A stretch of 64,000 bases of DNA from Gymnopilus junonius (GCA_015501075.1 JADNYJ010000187.1:1-64000), one strand, 5' to 3'. Shown: positions 37,101-49,557, counted from the stretch's first letter. Notes: generated from the sequence alone by a model not told the origin. Translations and numbers: made by a program.

Positions 37101-37563
37101 ATGTATGTCCTTGTCCATTGTCTTTTTGCTTTTGCTTTCTTCACTTCCCACCTTGTGTTCGGTTGTTGAAACGTTATGCTGACTCTATTACGATTCCTTG
37201 CCGTTTGTTTCCCCCCCCCTTTTAGCTCTTCAAGAAGAAACAACACCCACACGACGAAGGGGGGTCCGTCCGATCCACCGAATCCAACAGGTCAAAGTCG
37301 CAGTTTAAGATTGTGAAGGATAAACGCGCGTCCTTGTTGGCCGATCAGGGGTCCCCGGCGGGGTGGGTGAATAGGACGGAGGAGAAGCAGAGGGTGGTGG
37401 AGAAGAGTGGGGAGGGGTGGAGGTGTGATGCGTGAGTTTTTTTTTTGTTTTTTTTTTTTTGGGTGGATGGATGGATGGATTGGTGGCTGATATTTTTTTT
37501 TTGGGGGGGGGTAGGTTTGATATTGTTCCGAAACGTGGTGGTGGACATGTCACTGCGACGTGA
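34193..37563 (+). CDS. HAM1-like protein (HAM1_N and HAM1_C regions)
   Basis: The largest complete gene in the window, about 900 residues in 10 or more exons. Exon 1 starts MSLPPAQKDIREHPASNSVV and ends at DVDRK; after the intron it reads LRFYGVIEAFRKGNMPSNEQ, then FQNFVWHTRDVDVDTL. The middle part is charged. Later exons have LRTLLTLILTNSEVRKLLSD, REIRTLLERFANGKSVDTIT, WLLNYFGEYAKHGRKAADI and YIPIPRIEYTDDSLDLVVEN. The C-terminal domain is followed by a basic tail ending at TGA 37563. HAM1-like proteins are fungal proteins of uncertain function with predicted lipid-binding-like domains (family knowledge, moderately certain). A frame break near 34452, at a run of four C, needs one more C; the remainder is well conserved, so an assembly indel is likely. 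Confidence 0.75.
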
Positions 37564-38631
37564 TTCAGCTGCGGGGAGTTATTATTGTGGATTTGGAAGT
37601 GAAGTGAAGATGGATGATTGTGATCGTGATATTTGGACGATTGTAAAAAATCAGTACCTTTCTCTTTCTCTTTCTTTTCTCGCGTTCTCTTTTGTTCGTG
37701 ATATGTCCAGTTATGATTATGCCAGTTGGTTCTGTATAATTCCGATTATCCTCCCTCTTTGCGTTGCTCGTCGCTCGTCTGTTGATCTTTATTTAGCCCC
37801 CTCTTTTTTCTTTCTTCTTTCTTTTGTTGTACATCAGACTCTACGGCGGGCGTTGTGTGAGATGGATGGGGTGGTGGGGTAATTCTTTTTTTTCTTTTCT
37901 TTTGTTTCTTTTCTTTTCTTTACTGTAGTACTCGTACTTTACTCGATTTCTGGGTGATATGGAATAGTGGTTTGTACTTTTTTGCATTTCACGTTGATTT
38001 GATGTGTTATGACTGTGCGTTCTATCCAGTATCCCATGGCATACTTTGAAGTCTGGACGGGACTTTGGTCATACCCACCGTCCATGTAGCTATGGGAGGA
38101 AGTGAACTGCTGGCCCTTATGGATTTGGGGAATGAAAGCTTTGGGTCATAAAATTGCATATGATATGCCTGTGCGATGGTTTGATAACCATCAAATGGGT
38201 AAGGAAGGAATTACTCTGTTTGATGCGTGGGGAGGCTTTGAGGGATTGAGATTCAGGATTTGGGATTCGAGGTTTGAGGTTTGAGGTTTGAGGTTTGAGG
38301 TTTGAGGTCCGAGAGTGAAGACGGGCCAGTTTATTGGGTATGTACCTACGAGTGCGATGCGCAGGCTTGAGGTGGAAGATCGTTGTGATATTTTAAGTCT
38401 GGGCCTAGACCGGTCGTTCCGAAATTGGGACCATTTCCTAATTCAGAAGCAGTACGTGACATTCACGTGCATTTTTTTTTTTTTCCGAAACCGACACAGT
38501 TGCCATTGTGCATGGTTTACACCAGTTCCAGCACCTTGTAAACTACGCTGTATCCGAGCTGGCGTCCATCTGGTCCTGGGTAAGCCCCATTCATATCTTT
38601 GCTCGCATACTTATCCGTCCTGTAGGCCAAA
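37564..38631. other. Gene-free stretch with a short tandem repeat
   Basis: No coding region was recognised. It contains a 7-bp tandem repeat at 38270-38308, and homopolymer runs of T near 38470. The last 170 bp resemble the region upstream of F-box copy F4 (GTGCATGGTTT and following), so this is the old promoter of copy F3. Confidence 0.5.
38270..38308. repeat. 7-bp tandem repeat (GAGGTTT)n, about 5.5 copies
   Basis: Uninterrupted repeats of GAGGTTT are seen directly. A simple-sequence tract, probably neutral. Confidence 0.9.
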
Positions 38632-40217
38632 ATGCATCCGGACGTATCAGTAAACCTTACTATCGACTGTCCTCCACGGGTTCAACATATGAGCTGGAGC
38701 ACAAATCAAACTGCGGGCCTTGCAGAATGACGGAGGCCTTTGAGTCGCGAGTTATCCTGAGGGCAGGATCTCTGAACGACATGACAGATGTCGAACTCGA
38801 GGAGTACCGTGAATTGAAATCTGCTACGAATCATGCTCACGATCCTTTCATACATCGCCTCCCACCTGAAATCGGAGCCTACATATTTTGGCTTTGGCGT
38901 TCCAAAATACTCTGACCGTCAATATGCCATGCCGTGGGTTTTAGGGATGATATGTAAGTATTGGAGGCACATTGCTTGGACAACGCCCCAACTTTGGACT
39001 GAGCTCTGTATCTGCATCAAAGCGTCCATTCTCCAGAGAGCTGCGATATCATACAAGCGGCGCTCCTTCGTTCTCGAAGCCTCCCATTGTCAATTAGCGT
39101 TTCGGTCCACCTGTTTCGTGATGATATCTCACCCACAACGTTCTCCACGTTGATCGAGATGATGAACCAGTGTTCCGATCGGTGGCAGACGATTTCTTTG
39201 AATGTTCCGAAATGGGTGTTGGCGTTGATTTCTCCTAGGAATAGGGATACGACTTTACTTAAGGATCTACATCTCCGCTCAAATTATGATATACAACGCC
39301 GCTGGAATAGTCAAGGCGTCACCTGTCGAATGGAAAGTGCGAGCCCGTCCTGTCTTTCTTTCAATATCGGAGGGTGTCCATTCAATCTGCTTGAAATCGG
39401 CTGGGGACGCATGACCACGCTCGAAGTACAAGAAATTAAAGACGACGAATGCCTCGAACTACTTCGCAGGTGCCCACTGCTGTCGACCTTCAAATTTTAC
39501 CTCTCATGGAGGTCTGGTGATGCACAGTTCCATTTTTACCCAGTAACGCATTATCAATTAAAAACGATCGAACTAGAAACGGATTGTACCCATGTACCAC
39601 TTAACCTGTTCGACGCGCTCACGTTACCGGCTTTACAAAAATTCTCTTATGGCGATTGGGAATTGGGCAGCTTACATTGGGATATGCTTCTTTCCTTGTT
39701 CCGTCGATCTGGCTGCATGTTGAAGGACTTGCGGGTAGGTTTGGTCGAGGATGATTGGGACGACAGTTTTATCCGACTTTTGAAGAACATCACATCCTTA
39801 CGAACCTTGATGTTTGAACTTGGTTCTGATTCCAACCGGACCCTGTACGATATTTTGTACCGCGTTTCGAGGCGCAACTTTCTTCCGGAACTTGTGTCGC
39901 TGGAATGTACTTGCAGACGCCCTCTGGCATGGAAACAGATTACTGACAGCATTGGGGGCCTCGAGAACTTGCGTACCTCACTGCGCTGGCCACACAAGGT
40001 GCAGATCAACGTTAATCTGGGCGGTTACAGCGAAGATGGTATACAGCTTGGGTACATGTCTGCACCAGTGATCCGCCGCATTCATGACATTTTAGAGGCT
40101 GGATTCGATTTCAATATCGCATATGTGGATCCGGATGAAGATTCCAAAGGAGCTACTGACATCTTTCAATTCGTAAAAAAGTCTCTGGATTACAATTCCA
40201 ATTTCTACTCGCATTGA
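38632..40217 (+). pseudogene. F-box/LRR-like gene, copy F3, three frame breaks
   Basis: Starts with ATG at 38632. The family N-terminal pattern NCGPCRM is followed by NHAHDPFIHRLPPEIGAYIF (F-box), CKYWRHIAWTTPQLWTELCI, and then the LRR-like part STLIEMMNQCSDRWQTISLN to the stop at 40217. The frame changes at about 38683 (one base missing), 38893 (one extra) and 39050 (one missing). The 3' two-thirds (39087-40217) is one clean 376-codon frame. It could be a pseudogene or an assembly-damaged gene. Best compared with F4, its neighbour and duplicate. Confidence 0.72.
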
Positions 40218-40518
40218 CATACTACTGCAACCTTTGAGGTCGGACTCGAGATTCAATCACAATAAAGTTGTGATGAAATCCTTGCGCCCATGGCTGCCAC
40301 CCAAAACAGGTCGATAATCTCTTCGTATAGTATACATTTCAATCCCTCTATATTGCAATTCCGACCAGTGCAGGATTACCGCCATGTATTTGTCTCCACT
40401 GTACCTTTCTTTTACTATTGTGAATTATGATCAGTCTTATTAGAGGAAGAAATAGGAACCTTCTCAGTTGAGCCTTCTTAGTCTGGTGAAAATCGACAAT
40501 CCCTTGTATTCTAGGCAC

Positions 40519-40787
40519 TACTGTACTATTTCATTCAATTCGGCAGTCACGCGTCACGGAGCCTTTCAAATCCCCGAAATGTCACGGTAGTCACGGAGAT
40601 TTTGCCAGGTTGCCGAAATCATTTGGTGGTCACAAGCTAAATATATAAATTTTTTGCCGCCTGCGGCGCTAAACTGCCGAAAATTTTGGGGCCTGTCACG
40701 GTGAATTTTCGAGGGTGCCGAAACCAAAATTTCGGCAGGCCCGTCACGCGTCACGGGCCCTGCCGAATTGATTGAAATAGTACAGTA
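40519..40787. mobile_element. TA-flanked MITE with CTGTACTATTTC ends
   Basis: Inverted ends: TACTGTACTATTTCATTCAA at the left and its near-mirror at the right end (GAAATAGTACAGTA, ending 40787). TA lies on both sides, as for Tc1/mariner-type insertions. The interior repeats TGCCGAAA and GTCACGCGTCACGG on both strands, as sub-terminal repeats. No ORF. Confidence 0.65.
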
Positions 40788-40980
40788 TATTTAATTCAGT
40801 GAGTCTAGAACGCACCACGTGCATCCTTTCCTTGCAAGTGTGCATGGTTGGCGCATGGTTTGCACGAGCGCAGTAGCTCGTGAACTGTTTAGAACGTCCT
40901 TTATCTGAACCGCCGTCTAGTCCTGTGTAAGTCCTCTGTATTGTATTCATTTCTGCGGACATATTCTTCCTTTAGCACTA

Positions 40981-41376
40981 ATGAATCTCAACCTACCGGG
41001 AAAACATACCATCGACTATCCTCCCAAAGGTCCGACAAATGAGCGGGTGCACAAAGAGAATTGCGGACCATGCAGAATGATAGATGCTTTTGAATCACGA
41101 ATTCTACAGAGAGAAATGTCTCTGAACCATCTTACGGACATGGAGGTGGAGTAGAACCGTAAATTGAGATCTGCTATGAATCGCGCTCACAATCCTTTCG
41201 TTCATCGTTTGCCACGAGAAATTGGAGCCTACATATTTCGGTTTTGCGAGCCCATACATCTTTACTATCGGTACACAATGCCGTGTGCTCTGGGGAATGT
41301 ATGTCAGTATTGGAGACGTCTTGCTTGGTCAACACCACAACTGACCGTCCTCTGGAGACATATTCTGGCTTGCTGA
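40981..41376 (+). pseudogene. F-box gene fragment, copy F4 (N-terminal part only, with stop)
   Basis: Starts MNLNLPGKHTIDYPPKGPTN, then NCGPCRMIDAFESRIL. A TAG interrupts at MEVE-stop-NRKLRSAMN, where the sister copy has GAG. The F-box follows (NRAHNPFVHRLPREIGAYIF) and QYWRRLAWSTPQL. After that the family sequence ends and the LRR-like half is absent. The upstream 170 bp resemble those of F3, so the promoter was duplicated together with the gene. Confidence 0.75.
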
Positions 41377-41588
41377 TCTTGTGCACTCTCTTTCATGTTT
41401 TTTAGTCCATGCTTGAAGCTCGCTTCTCTACTTGATCTTCATTTCCGATGTGCCTGCTTCTATTCCGTCCCTTCTTATCGTATACTCCCAGATGGTTTGT
41501 CACGTCACCTACTACTTACTCGCCTTCATTTATAAAGCTGAGGAGAAATTGCTGATACTTTTCCTCCTGCAGACGTGTGAACTAAATA

Positions 41589-42415
41589 TACTATATCCAG
41601 CCCGGTAACGGGTCAGCCCAGCACCTTTTCGCAGATTGCTTTCCACTGAGTAAAGATATTCACTTAGTTTTTTGACCAATATGTGACCACAGAGGTGAGG
41701 GATGCTTCTACGAGGTTTAAAAAAAATTAGGAATGCTCTGTCTTGGGTAGTGAATATTTTGCAGAGGAGAGTCCCAAATTGACCAGAAACCTGGGAAACG
41801 GGTCACATGGGTTACATTACCAATTATCATTTGATCAGACCTAAATGGGATATATTTAGCGCAATGCGTAGAGTGAAGCAAATTGGTGACGGTCGTTCAC
41901 GCTCAGTTCTTACTCTAAAAATATGAAAAAAATCGTAGTAGATACTTTGAAAATAGGAGATATTATATGCTAGCCTTGATCTTTGTAAAGTGGGTAATGA
42001 GTGATTAATTCTCTCAACAATGTAGCTGAAAATCCCTCTTTTTGGCATCTGACCCACATGATTGTCATGGTGCTCACACAATATCTGCTCCATTTCCTCC
42101 AAAACAAATTGTACAATCATACTTCTCCATACTGGAGGAAATTTCAGGCAGGTTTATACGGCTCCCAGTGCTTTCAGTCTTCCGCCAAGGCTACATTTGT
42201 GTCAATTTTTGGGTCAGAATTTAGGACCAAGAAAAAATATCGGCCATTTTGAGTGGAAAAAATGCAATTTTTTTGGGAAAACTCATGTAATCTATATACT
42301 ACTACGTTTTTACTATTAAGCTCAAAAAATCGCTTGTAAAAATTCTCAGAATTGGTCGAGCAAATCGCTTTTGACCCGTTACCCAGTGTGACCCGTTACC
42401 GGGCCGGATACAGTA
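41589..42415. mobile_element. TA-flanked inverted-repeat element (~827 bp), ends with CCCGGTAACGGGTCA
   Basis: The left end TACTATATCCAGCCCGGTAA and the right end (mirror TACTGTATCCGGCCCGGTAA) are inverted over about 28 bp, with TA at both outer edges. A second copy of the ACCCGTTACC motif lies just inside the right end. The interior has no convincing ORF, so this is a non-autonomous element, Tc1/mariner-like by its TA flanks. Confidence 0.65.
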
Positions 42416-42578
42416 ATTATCTCATGTCCGAATTGAAACTCAGACTGTGAGCGTGTGACTGCGATTGCTCACCCAACCCACTAACGTCAGCTTTTATCTC
42501 CACATCACTCTCTTTCGACAAGAATATCCAGACATTCTCCGCTCAAACGCCTGATAGGACAGCCTTCAATTCTCGGTC

Positions 42579-44665
42579 ATGGCACAGACGGCTCAAGAGG
42601 CCCTTCTTCCATGGTTGGAGTCGGCAGTTGACAATGCGAGGAGGCGATGGTTGGATGACCTTACGACACTTTTCCTCAACGTGAAGGACTACTTTCCGGA
42701 CCTTGTATGGGAAGTCGAAGATGGGCGGGAAATTATGGGACATGCTGGTGAGTATGTTAACTATGATATAATAGCTTACCGCTCAGTGATACGTGTATCT
42801 AGCAATGGTTTACGCTAGGACTGAGGCGGAGACGCTTCAATCTTGGAGAGTACTACGACCGACTTTAAGTTACTTAATTTCGTCTAACAACCCAAATTCA
42901 AGACGCATCAGGGTGCCTGGTATTTATGCCGAAGTTGAGAATGAAATAAGGGCCGTCTATACTGGACGAATCTCAACAACAGCCACTATTACAGAGAATG
43001 AGTTACAAAATCTAGGGAATAATTTGTTGGATATGTGGCGCAGTCGATTGTACTCTGACGTGCGTATAATCCTGCCACTGCCAGCACAAGGGAATCAGAC
43101 AGCCATTTTCTATGGCCACCGCTTTCTTTTGGCTTCCCGTTCAAAGACACTCAATGATGCTATTCGTCGCAGCCATCAAGGAGAGGACGTCAAAGAGCCA
43201 ACAACAATCGCTCTTCCAAACGACATATTCACACCTGCATCAATACACTTCATCCTAGGCTACATGTGCACGGGCACTCTAAAATTCTCCTTGAAAGAAT
43301 ACGACCTAACTACAGCTCTGGCGATATACAAGGGCGCCATCTACCTCTTATTACCAATGCTTGAGCAGTTGGTCTTGGCTGAAGTGGTGGTCGAGATGAC
43401 TCACGGCCTATTTCATGCAACTCTTTCCGATCTGGAATATAGTTCCATGGCCGACTCTACTGGCATGGTGCAAACGGGTTGTCGATGCAACAGCTGCACT
43501 TACCGCGTCCCTTATATCCTCGAATTCATGTTAACTACAGAACGCAGATTCAAAAACGAACTCCTTGAACGTGGCGCTCGAAGAGCTCTGCTCGGGACAT
43601 TCGGAGAAGGATGGTGTACACAGGAGTTCGCCTCGTTGCCGTCAACGCTCATAGAATTTACTATAGCCACCTTTGGACAGATGGTGACACCCGAAGCGGT
43701 GTTTCCCATGCTGTTCGCTGCAGAGTTCGCTCTGCTCAAATTGCAGATGGGCTCTGAGCCCTGGGCCGAGTCGGTGAAGACTATCATAATTTCTGCACGT
43801 TCTATCATCGAAAACATTTTATCCACGAAGAGCTATGCTTGTTTGAAGTGGGAAAAGGCCTTGGATAGCACGAGTGCCCCCTCGAGCGCCCGCCATGAAG
43901 TCAGCTGGATTGCCAGTGCCGTTTTTAGATTTGGCCGTCCGCAACCAATACCAGGGATTTATCAGGCAAGTTTTCTTCAAGCTCAAGGGGCTCGCGTATT
44001 CATTGTGTTGACCTTCCATTCAGTCCATCGTTGGGGTGTCAAAGAAATACCCCCCGGCTAATGCTGACGTCGCAATTCTTCTGAAGAATGCCAAGGAAAA
44101 ACTTCGGAAAGCTGTAGATTTAGCTTTTCTATCCCAAAACTCGAAACGCTCGTATGAACCGAGTACTACCGTTAGGAATAGTGAAGACGTCAAAGGAAAT
44201 CGTCACAGTCATCAGGACAGTTCTCTTACTGCCGGTTTCGGAAGCTCAATTTATCCTCTAAATACAGAAGAATTTTCGGAAATCGACTTATTCTGGGCAG
44301 ACAGTTTATCAGACGTTCATACCAGTGCACGTTTATCAAACTCACACAATGGCAACGAAGCCAGTGGAAGTGGCGTACATCCCATCGAGGCAAAAAATCG
44401 GCGTACCAGTTCTTTAGTAGGAAATATTCAAGACTCAGTGTACTCGATCATGTCCACTATCGATACCATCCGTTCATTGGAAGAATCAGCGCAGGACAGT
44501 ATCGCCATTTCGGCTCTTGATTTGGCGACGACGTCTTCCAACTATTCGTCCGCTTCATCAAGGACGTTATCGACCGATTATGGTGTCTACGCTCGCCGGA
44601 TGGCGCTTTCCAATAGCTCCAGTTCGGTCAGGGCGTCGTTGACCCCGAGTTTCTCTTCGAATTAG
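42579..44665 (+). CDS. BTB/POZ-domain protein with a GC-AG intron
   Basis: Three exons: 42579-42747, 42803-43965 and 44024-44665. The BTB core in exon 2 reads LYSDVRIILPLP and YGHRFLLASRSKTLNDAI, with the usual aspartate and histidine. Then FILGYMCTGTLKFS follows, as in fungal BTB proteins. The second intron has GCAAGT as donor and CAG as acceptor (43966-44023). Splicing joins GIYQ to SIVGVSKKYPPANADVAIL and a serine-rich C-terminal tail. Without splicing the ORF stops at 44061. It probably mediates protein-protein contacts, for instance as a Cul3 adaptor; the partner is unknown. About 650 residues. Confidence 0.8.
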
Positions 44666-44830
44666 CGTGCTCTGTAGGGGGAGGTTAGGTGTTCCATATC
44701 GTTTTCAATGTAATGGTAAGCAATGTCGCTTTTTTCTGGATTTATTCAAGTACTGATGCATTCGAAGGTTCTAGGTCTGTAACTAACTTTGCGAGTGTAT
44801 AGGACTCGATGCACTGCGACTCCATATGGA

Positions 44831-45867
44831 TCATTTACGGATCGCATAGATGAACCCATCGTATCCTTTCTCACCAGCCGTGCCAACTGTCGTAGCCTCG
44901 ACTTCCTTGTCCTCCTTGAGCGCATGAAGGAGTTGACGGATGCCTTCAACAGTGGCATCTGAAAATTCGGGATCGGCAACGTTGCCATTCCAGACTACGT
45001 TGTCGACGATCTGCATAAAAAAGGACACGGGTCGATCAGCGGCCAGGACATGAAAATGAGGAAAATGGGACAATGGGAAAATGGACACGTACAATCACTC
45101 CGCCTGGGCGCACGAGCCGCTTAGCCTCGGTGAAGTAGAGGAGGTTGTTGGCCTTATCTGCGTCAATGAATGCTAGATCGAAGGGTTCCTCCGGTTGGAT
45201 CTGGATCTTGGCGAGAGATTCGGCGGCAGGTCCGAGGATGAGTTGGATCTTATTCTCTAAGCCTGCGAGCTTGAAGTTCTCCTGGGCGACCTAAGAAAAA
45301 AAAAGGGGAGGGGGAAGGGGGAGAGGGGAAGGGGAAATAGAGAGCAAGGCACAGTACGGTGTGGAGCGTAGGGTACGAAGAGGAGAAAACAGGGTGGGTC
45401 CAGTCGTTAACGACCAAGCCCATTGGGAGGGTGTATTATCAGTATCGGGATATTTGTTGCGGAATGGGTATTTACCTTGGCGTGGTGCGGGTCGATTTCG
45501 AGCGTGAGGACTTGGCCGTCTTGAGGAAGGGCGCGCGCAGCCCATATTGCGGAGTAACTAGGTTGGTAGGAGGGTTGGGAGTTGGAATTAAAACCTTGTC
45601 GGAGAGGAGAAAGGGAGAAATGGAGAGGACGCACCCTCCTAAAGTACCAACTTCCAAGTATTTCTTCGCTCCGAGGGTCTTCAAAGTCAAGTTCAAGAAC
45701 TTTGCTTGGGCATGGGATAGAGCGATGTCGGGGACGCCTTGGTCTTTGCTGTTCTTCAATACGGCTTCGAGGACTGGGTCATGCGGGATGAGGAAGGAGT
45801 TGTGATACTCGTCTGAGCGGGCCCAGATGGCGTTGGAGGTTGGGTTGGCGAGGGATCGTTCTGGCAT
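44831..45867 (-). CDS. SAM-dependent O-methyltransferase (Methyltransf_3-like)
   Basis: Four exons: 45635-45867, 45476-45557, 45093-45290 and 44831-45010. The protein begins MPERSLANPTSNAIWARSDE. The SAM-binding motif I is KYLEVGTLGGYSAIWAARAL, spanning an intron. Then LTLEIDPHHAKVAQENF, FDLAFIDADKANNLLYFTEA (metal and SAM region), GGVIIVDNVVWNGNVAD and a C-terminal GYDGFIYAIRK. This matches caffeoyl-CoA/catechol-type O-methyltransferases, which methylate vicinal hydroxyls using a divalent metal. The upstream frame stays open (to 46242) and encodes a basic, Ser/Arg-rich stretch (LLKSTPSFSRRFKST) that could be a mitochondrial presequence; a start further upstream is possible. Confidence 0.88.
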
Positions 45868-48351
45868 TTCGATGTTGTGAAAGTGAAGGGTGGATTTGAA
45901 GCGACGGCTGAAGGAGGGGGTAGATTTGAGCAGGGTTTTTATACCTGTGGAGAAGGATGATGTGAGTGTTGGCCGTATATCAGTGCCGGTATCAGTGCCG
46001 GTACGTAGGGTGGAATGATAAGGCGAAATGGGGTTGCGATGGTCGGGGATTGATAATCTGATAAGATGAGATGACGTCGATTGATGCCTCAGTTGCTGCG
46101 GTTTTGGGTCCTCTGATGTCTGGGATCCGAAGCGAAGGTAGTTCGACGTGTAAGGATGGTGAATATGTATTTGAAATATGTCGATATAATTACGACTGAC
46201 CTTTATCATCTCCATCACAAGTTCCATATAAAAGCCCTGCATTCATAAGGCAGAAATTTCGCCGATATCGACTGAACAGATTTGAGAGAAGAGTGTCTAT
46301 CCTCCGAGTATGAATTCAATTCGAACCAACGATGCGCAGTTGGAGTGTACTGCGCACGTCCACGCAGAGAAGATAAGCGCTAGCGGTATGACTAAAGTTT
46401 ATCACGTTTGTAACCGAATGCAACCGAAAAATAGGAGACGCACTTACTTACTTTTCATCATTGCAAGTGGGGATTTCGACGCTGTTGGCGCCAGAACTAT
46501 CATCAGAAGTGAGAGAAGTAGTCCTGCGCAGCATCCATTGGTCTAAACGTTTGCAGATAGCTGATAGAAGTCATGATCAAACGTGCGGCAGTAGTCGCTT
46601 TCTGACATGATATGCAACTTCTGTGGGGGCATGTATGCTACGGTCGGCGGGTCGAGTTGTAGACGAAAAATCGTAGAAGAATGAATAGTTCGCAATAGTG
46701 GTCGATTGTACATGGGATAGAATGTGGAGTCGGGCAAGAGTCAGGCGCGGTCGCGTCTTCGAGATTTGGCGTTATTTGTTGTCCAGGTGGAAGTGTGACG
46801 TCACGCGTCGCACTGGACGCACTGGCCCTGCTGCTGACGTCCGCGTTGTTCTCCACTCTTCCTCGCCCTCCTGATTCTCTGGCTTAGTGTTCGCCTCCAT
46901 ACGTTCTTCTATATTCTACCAGTAACACCCAAGAATGATTCGGCTTGCCGACAAACTGCTTTCACAATAGCGTCACTAGCTTAGCTTCGGAGTCCGGGTA
47001 ATCATGAACGAGCAGACCCTTGACATACTCGAACGAGGACGGCATACGGCGACTGTTTACCCCTTATTACGACTCGTCAAACCAGCCAAGTCGCACCGCG
47101 TCTGCACCTGTCCGCACTGCAGGAGTTAGTATTCAAGGCGCTTGAAGGAATTGATGACGGGGAGAGCTCATAGGATGTGCGTATGATACCTGAAACCCTT
47201 GCTTTTTCTCTCTTTCTTCACTCGTTCTGTCACTAGTCGTTTACTGCGTTTCTTATGTCTTTTATTATTTTTCCCTTATCGTATCGATGGACCACATTGG
47301 TAGCGACCCTCTGCAACCCTTTTGTGTCCCCAAGGTGAAATGCTCAAGGCATGCGGCGGGCGAATTCAGACTACAGCTCCGACTTGACCTGAAGGTATAT
47401 CCCCGGAATGCTGCTCATTGATTGCTTCCATAAGACTGATTTCCCTTTCCTCTTCTCATCACAATCAGGACGTCCTCTCTTCATGCTTCCTACTCCGGTC
47501 ATGGACTACGCACCTTTCTCCCTCCTCAATGCACTCTTTCTGTCTCTGCTTCTCTCATATCGCTCTTTCCCATTCCTCCAATTGTTCATGTATATCCCCT
47601 TACTGGAGCTTCAATGTTGTACACTCCAGGTTGATGTCACTTGGAAGACGATACTTCGCTGAGATTATGGATCTTCGTGAGCCCGGAGTAACAAATTGGT
47701 ATCGACGATTCGTATCCTCATCAAAGTCAATCTTCTGTCCCTTCACCCATTGCTTATGGACTCTTTTAGTACATCCCGCGGTGTACGTTTTCAACGAAGC
47801 CAGACGGTGGCGCATTCATTTCGTACGCCGTGTATTCCTGTATTCCTATTTTCCTTTTCCAATGGATTTTATTTCTCCATCGTCTCTTTGATCAATTGCT
47901 GGGTGTATCTAACTCTTTGCTTCTGTATGCCAGCGTCATAAACTTCTCTTCTTCATTTTTCACCTAGTCCAATCCTGTCCTCGACCTCGCTTTTCCTCTT
48001 TCCCTAGGTAAGTTTTTCAAAGTACGCATGAAGAATCTTGGCACGGCAATTTTGATTTTCACGTCGTCGCTCCATATCCAAGGCCGTTGTAGGCTACTGC
48101 TGGATTATGGATTACAAGTATGCAATTGATTTTATTTTCTGTCCTTTTTGTTTAGTCTCAGAGACTCGTTCGACTTCTTTAGGAGGTTCATCGTTCGCAT
48201 AATCCCTTCCTGAGTCAATTGTGTAAGTGCTGTATATGTGTGATTCGAGCAGAAGGATTTCGATAAGGAGCTTGTGCGAGGATTCATATGAGAAATAGGA
48301 CGGGGAGGAGTGGAGGGTGTTTATCAACGACAACCCAGTGCCTGTCTAAGG
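45868..48351. other. Gene-free stretch 5' of the O-methyltransferase gene
   Basis: About 2.5 kb. ORFs at 46310, 47418 and 47696 lack family motifs. One short ORF (47004-47129) encodes a small Cys/His cluster CTCPHC but does not extend. Nothing else was recognised. Confidence 0.45.
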
Positions 48352-48612
48352 TTAAAACAGACAGAACGCCAAACCGATTGAAATACATGTAGGTAAATCG
48401 TGAAGATACAAATGTTCCGCTATAGCCATCATGGACGCAAGAATTTCATCCCAACTTGATCGCGAGTGAGGCTCGATATTGAACCTGTGGTGGAGAACGG
48501 GAAGACGAAATGAGTATGTACCTACTATCTCATGTGCCAATTTATCAATGTAGGCGGAATGGTAATCGAGAGATTGTGCTCCAGAGTTAATACTCCATCA
48601 GGGTACGGTTGG
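48352..48612 (-). pseudogene. Duplicated C-terminal tail of an F-box gene
   Basis: Encodes LAHEIVG, an intron-like GTACAT...CACAG, then FNIEPHSRSSWDEILASMMA. It matches the tail of the adjacent fragment at 48840-49010 and the end of copy F1. It is only a tail piece. Confidence 0.55.
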
Positions 48613-48839
48613 ATTAGTACGCTGCTGTCCATATTATTTGCGAAAGCCTTGCTTTCGAGTTCATTTCTCTTGCTCGGATCTGCTTGAATTTTTCTTCCTT
48701 ATTTATGCCTCTTTCTTCACGGAATTATAGGTTGATTTATTAACTCTCATCAGTGACTTCTTTTCATTTTTGATCAATATATCAAACTATACCCTTGAAT
48801 CGTGTCGTCAAGCAAAGTCGTTAACATAATTGTAAAATT

Positions 48840-49557
48840 TGGTTATGGTCATAAGAATTTCATTCCAACGTCATTGCGAACAAACCTCGATATTGAGTCA
48901 TTGAAGTATAATGGTCAGCAGAACAAAGATCTGAAGAAGAAAAAAGTACCTGCTATCTCGTGCATCAAGTCATCAATGCACGCACAGTTGTAATCTAGGG
49001 AATCTTTTGCGAACTCAATAACATGATTATCGCATGACGTGCTGTCATCATTGCCCCAGAATCGAACATGTAGGTCAATTCCAGCTCCCAAGATGTTGTC
49101 GTTGTCAATGTGATGGATGGTTCGCATAGACATGTAATCCATTGCAAGCTCATCCTCGTCATCGGGATCAAAATCGATTCCAATATGTATCATCTTCAAA
49201 GGTCAGTGCAGTGTTCTATGCAGTTCTTCGGCATTTCCAAAGCTAGCTGTGATGTTCTCCCAAGGCACTGTATTTTGCAAACACATTCTCGGGAGGTAAG
49301 CTGTGGAAGGAAGTTGGATGTGCAATTGACGTTGCCTACTTATCGAGGATTCAGACAGCCATTTCAAGGTGACACTCGCATCACAGTCGCAACCTGTACT
49401 TGATTCAAATGTTAAACTTCGAAGGCATGGGATACTCTCCAAAATTTGGATAAAATCATTGACTGCAAAGATCCTGACAACCAAAAAGAGATCAATCAAA
49501 GTGCAATCAGATCAAAGGAACAAAGAGGTAAGAAATATTTGGAGGGAAAAACATTGA
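48840..49557 (-). pseudogene. F-box/LRR-like gene relic, copy F5 (C-terminal half)
   Basis: Contains the LRR-like part and end of this family (DFIQILESIPCLRSLTFES, then ELAMDYMSMRTIHHIDND and FAKDSLDYNCACIDDLMHEI). The F-box half is missing. An in-frame TGA stands just before SDCTLIDLF, where the family usually has Arg-Ser/Ser-Cys. The frame also changes near 49200. A decayed copy. Confidence 0.65.

Noticed and set aside
47418..47891. 157-codon plus-strand ORF
   Set aside because: Ser/Leu/Phe-rich, no family motif, overlaps two other ORFs of similar quality; most likely chance.
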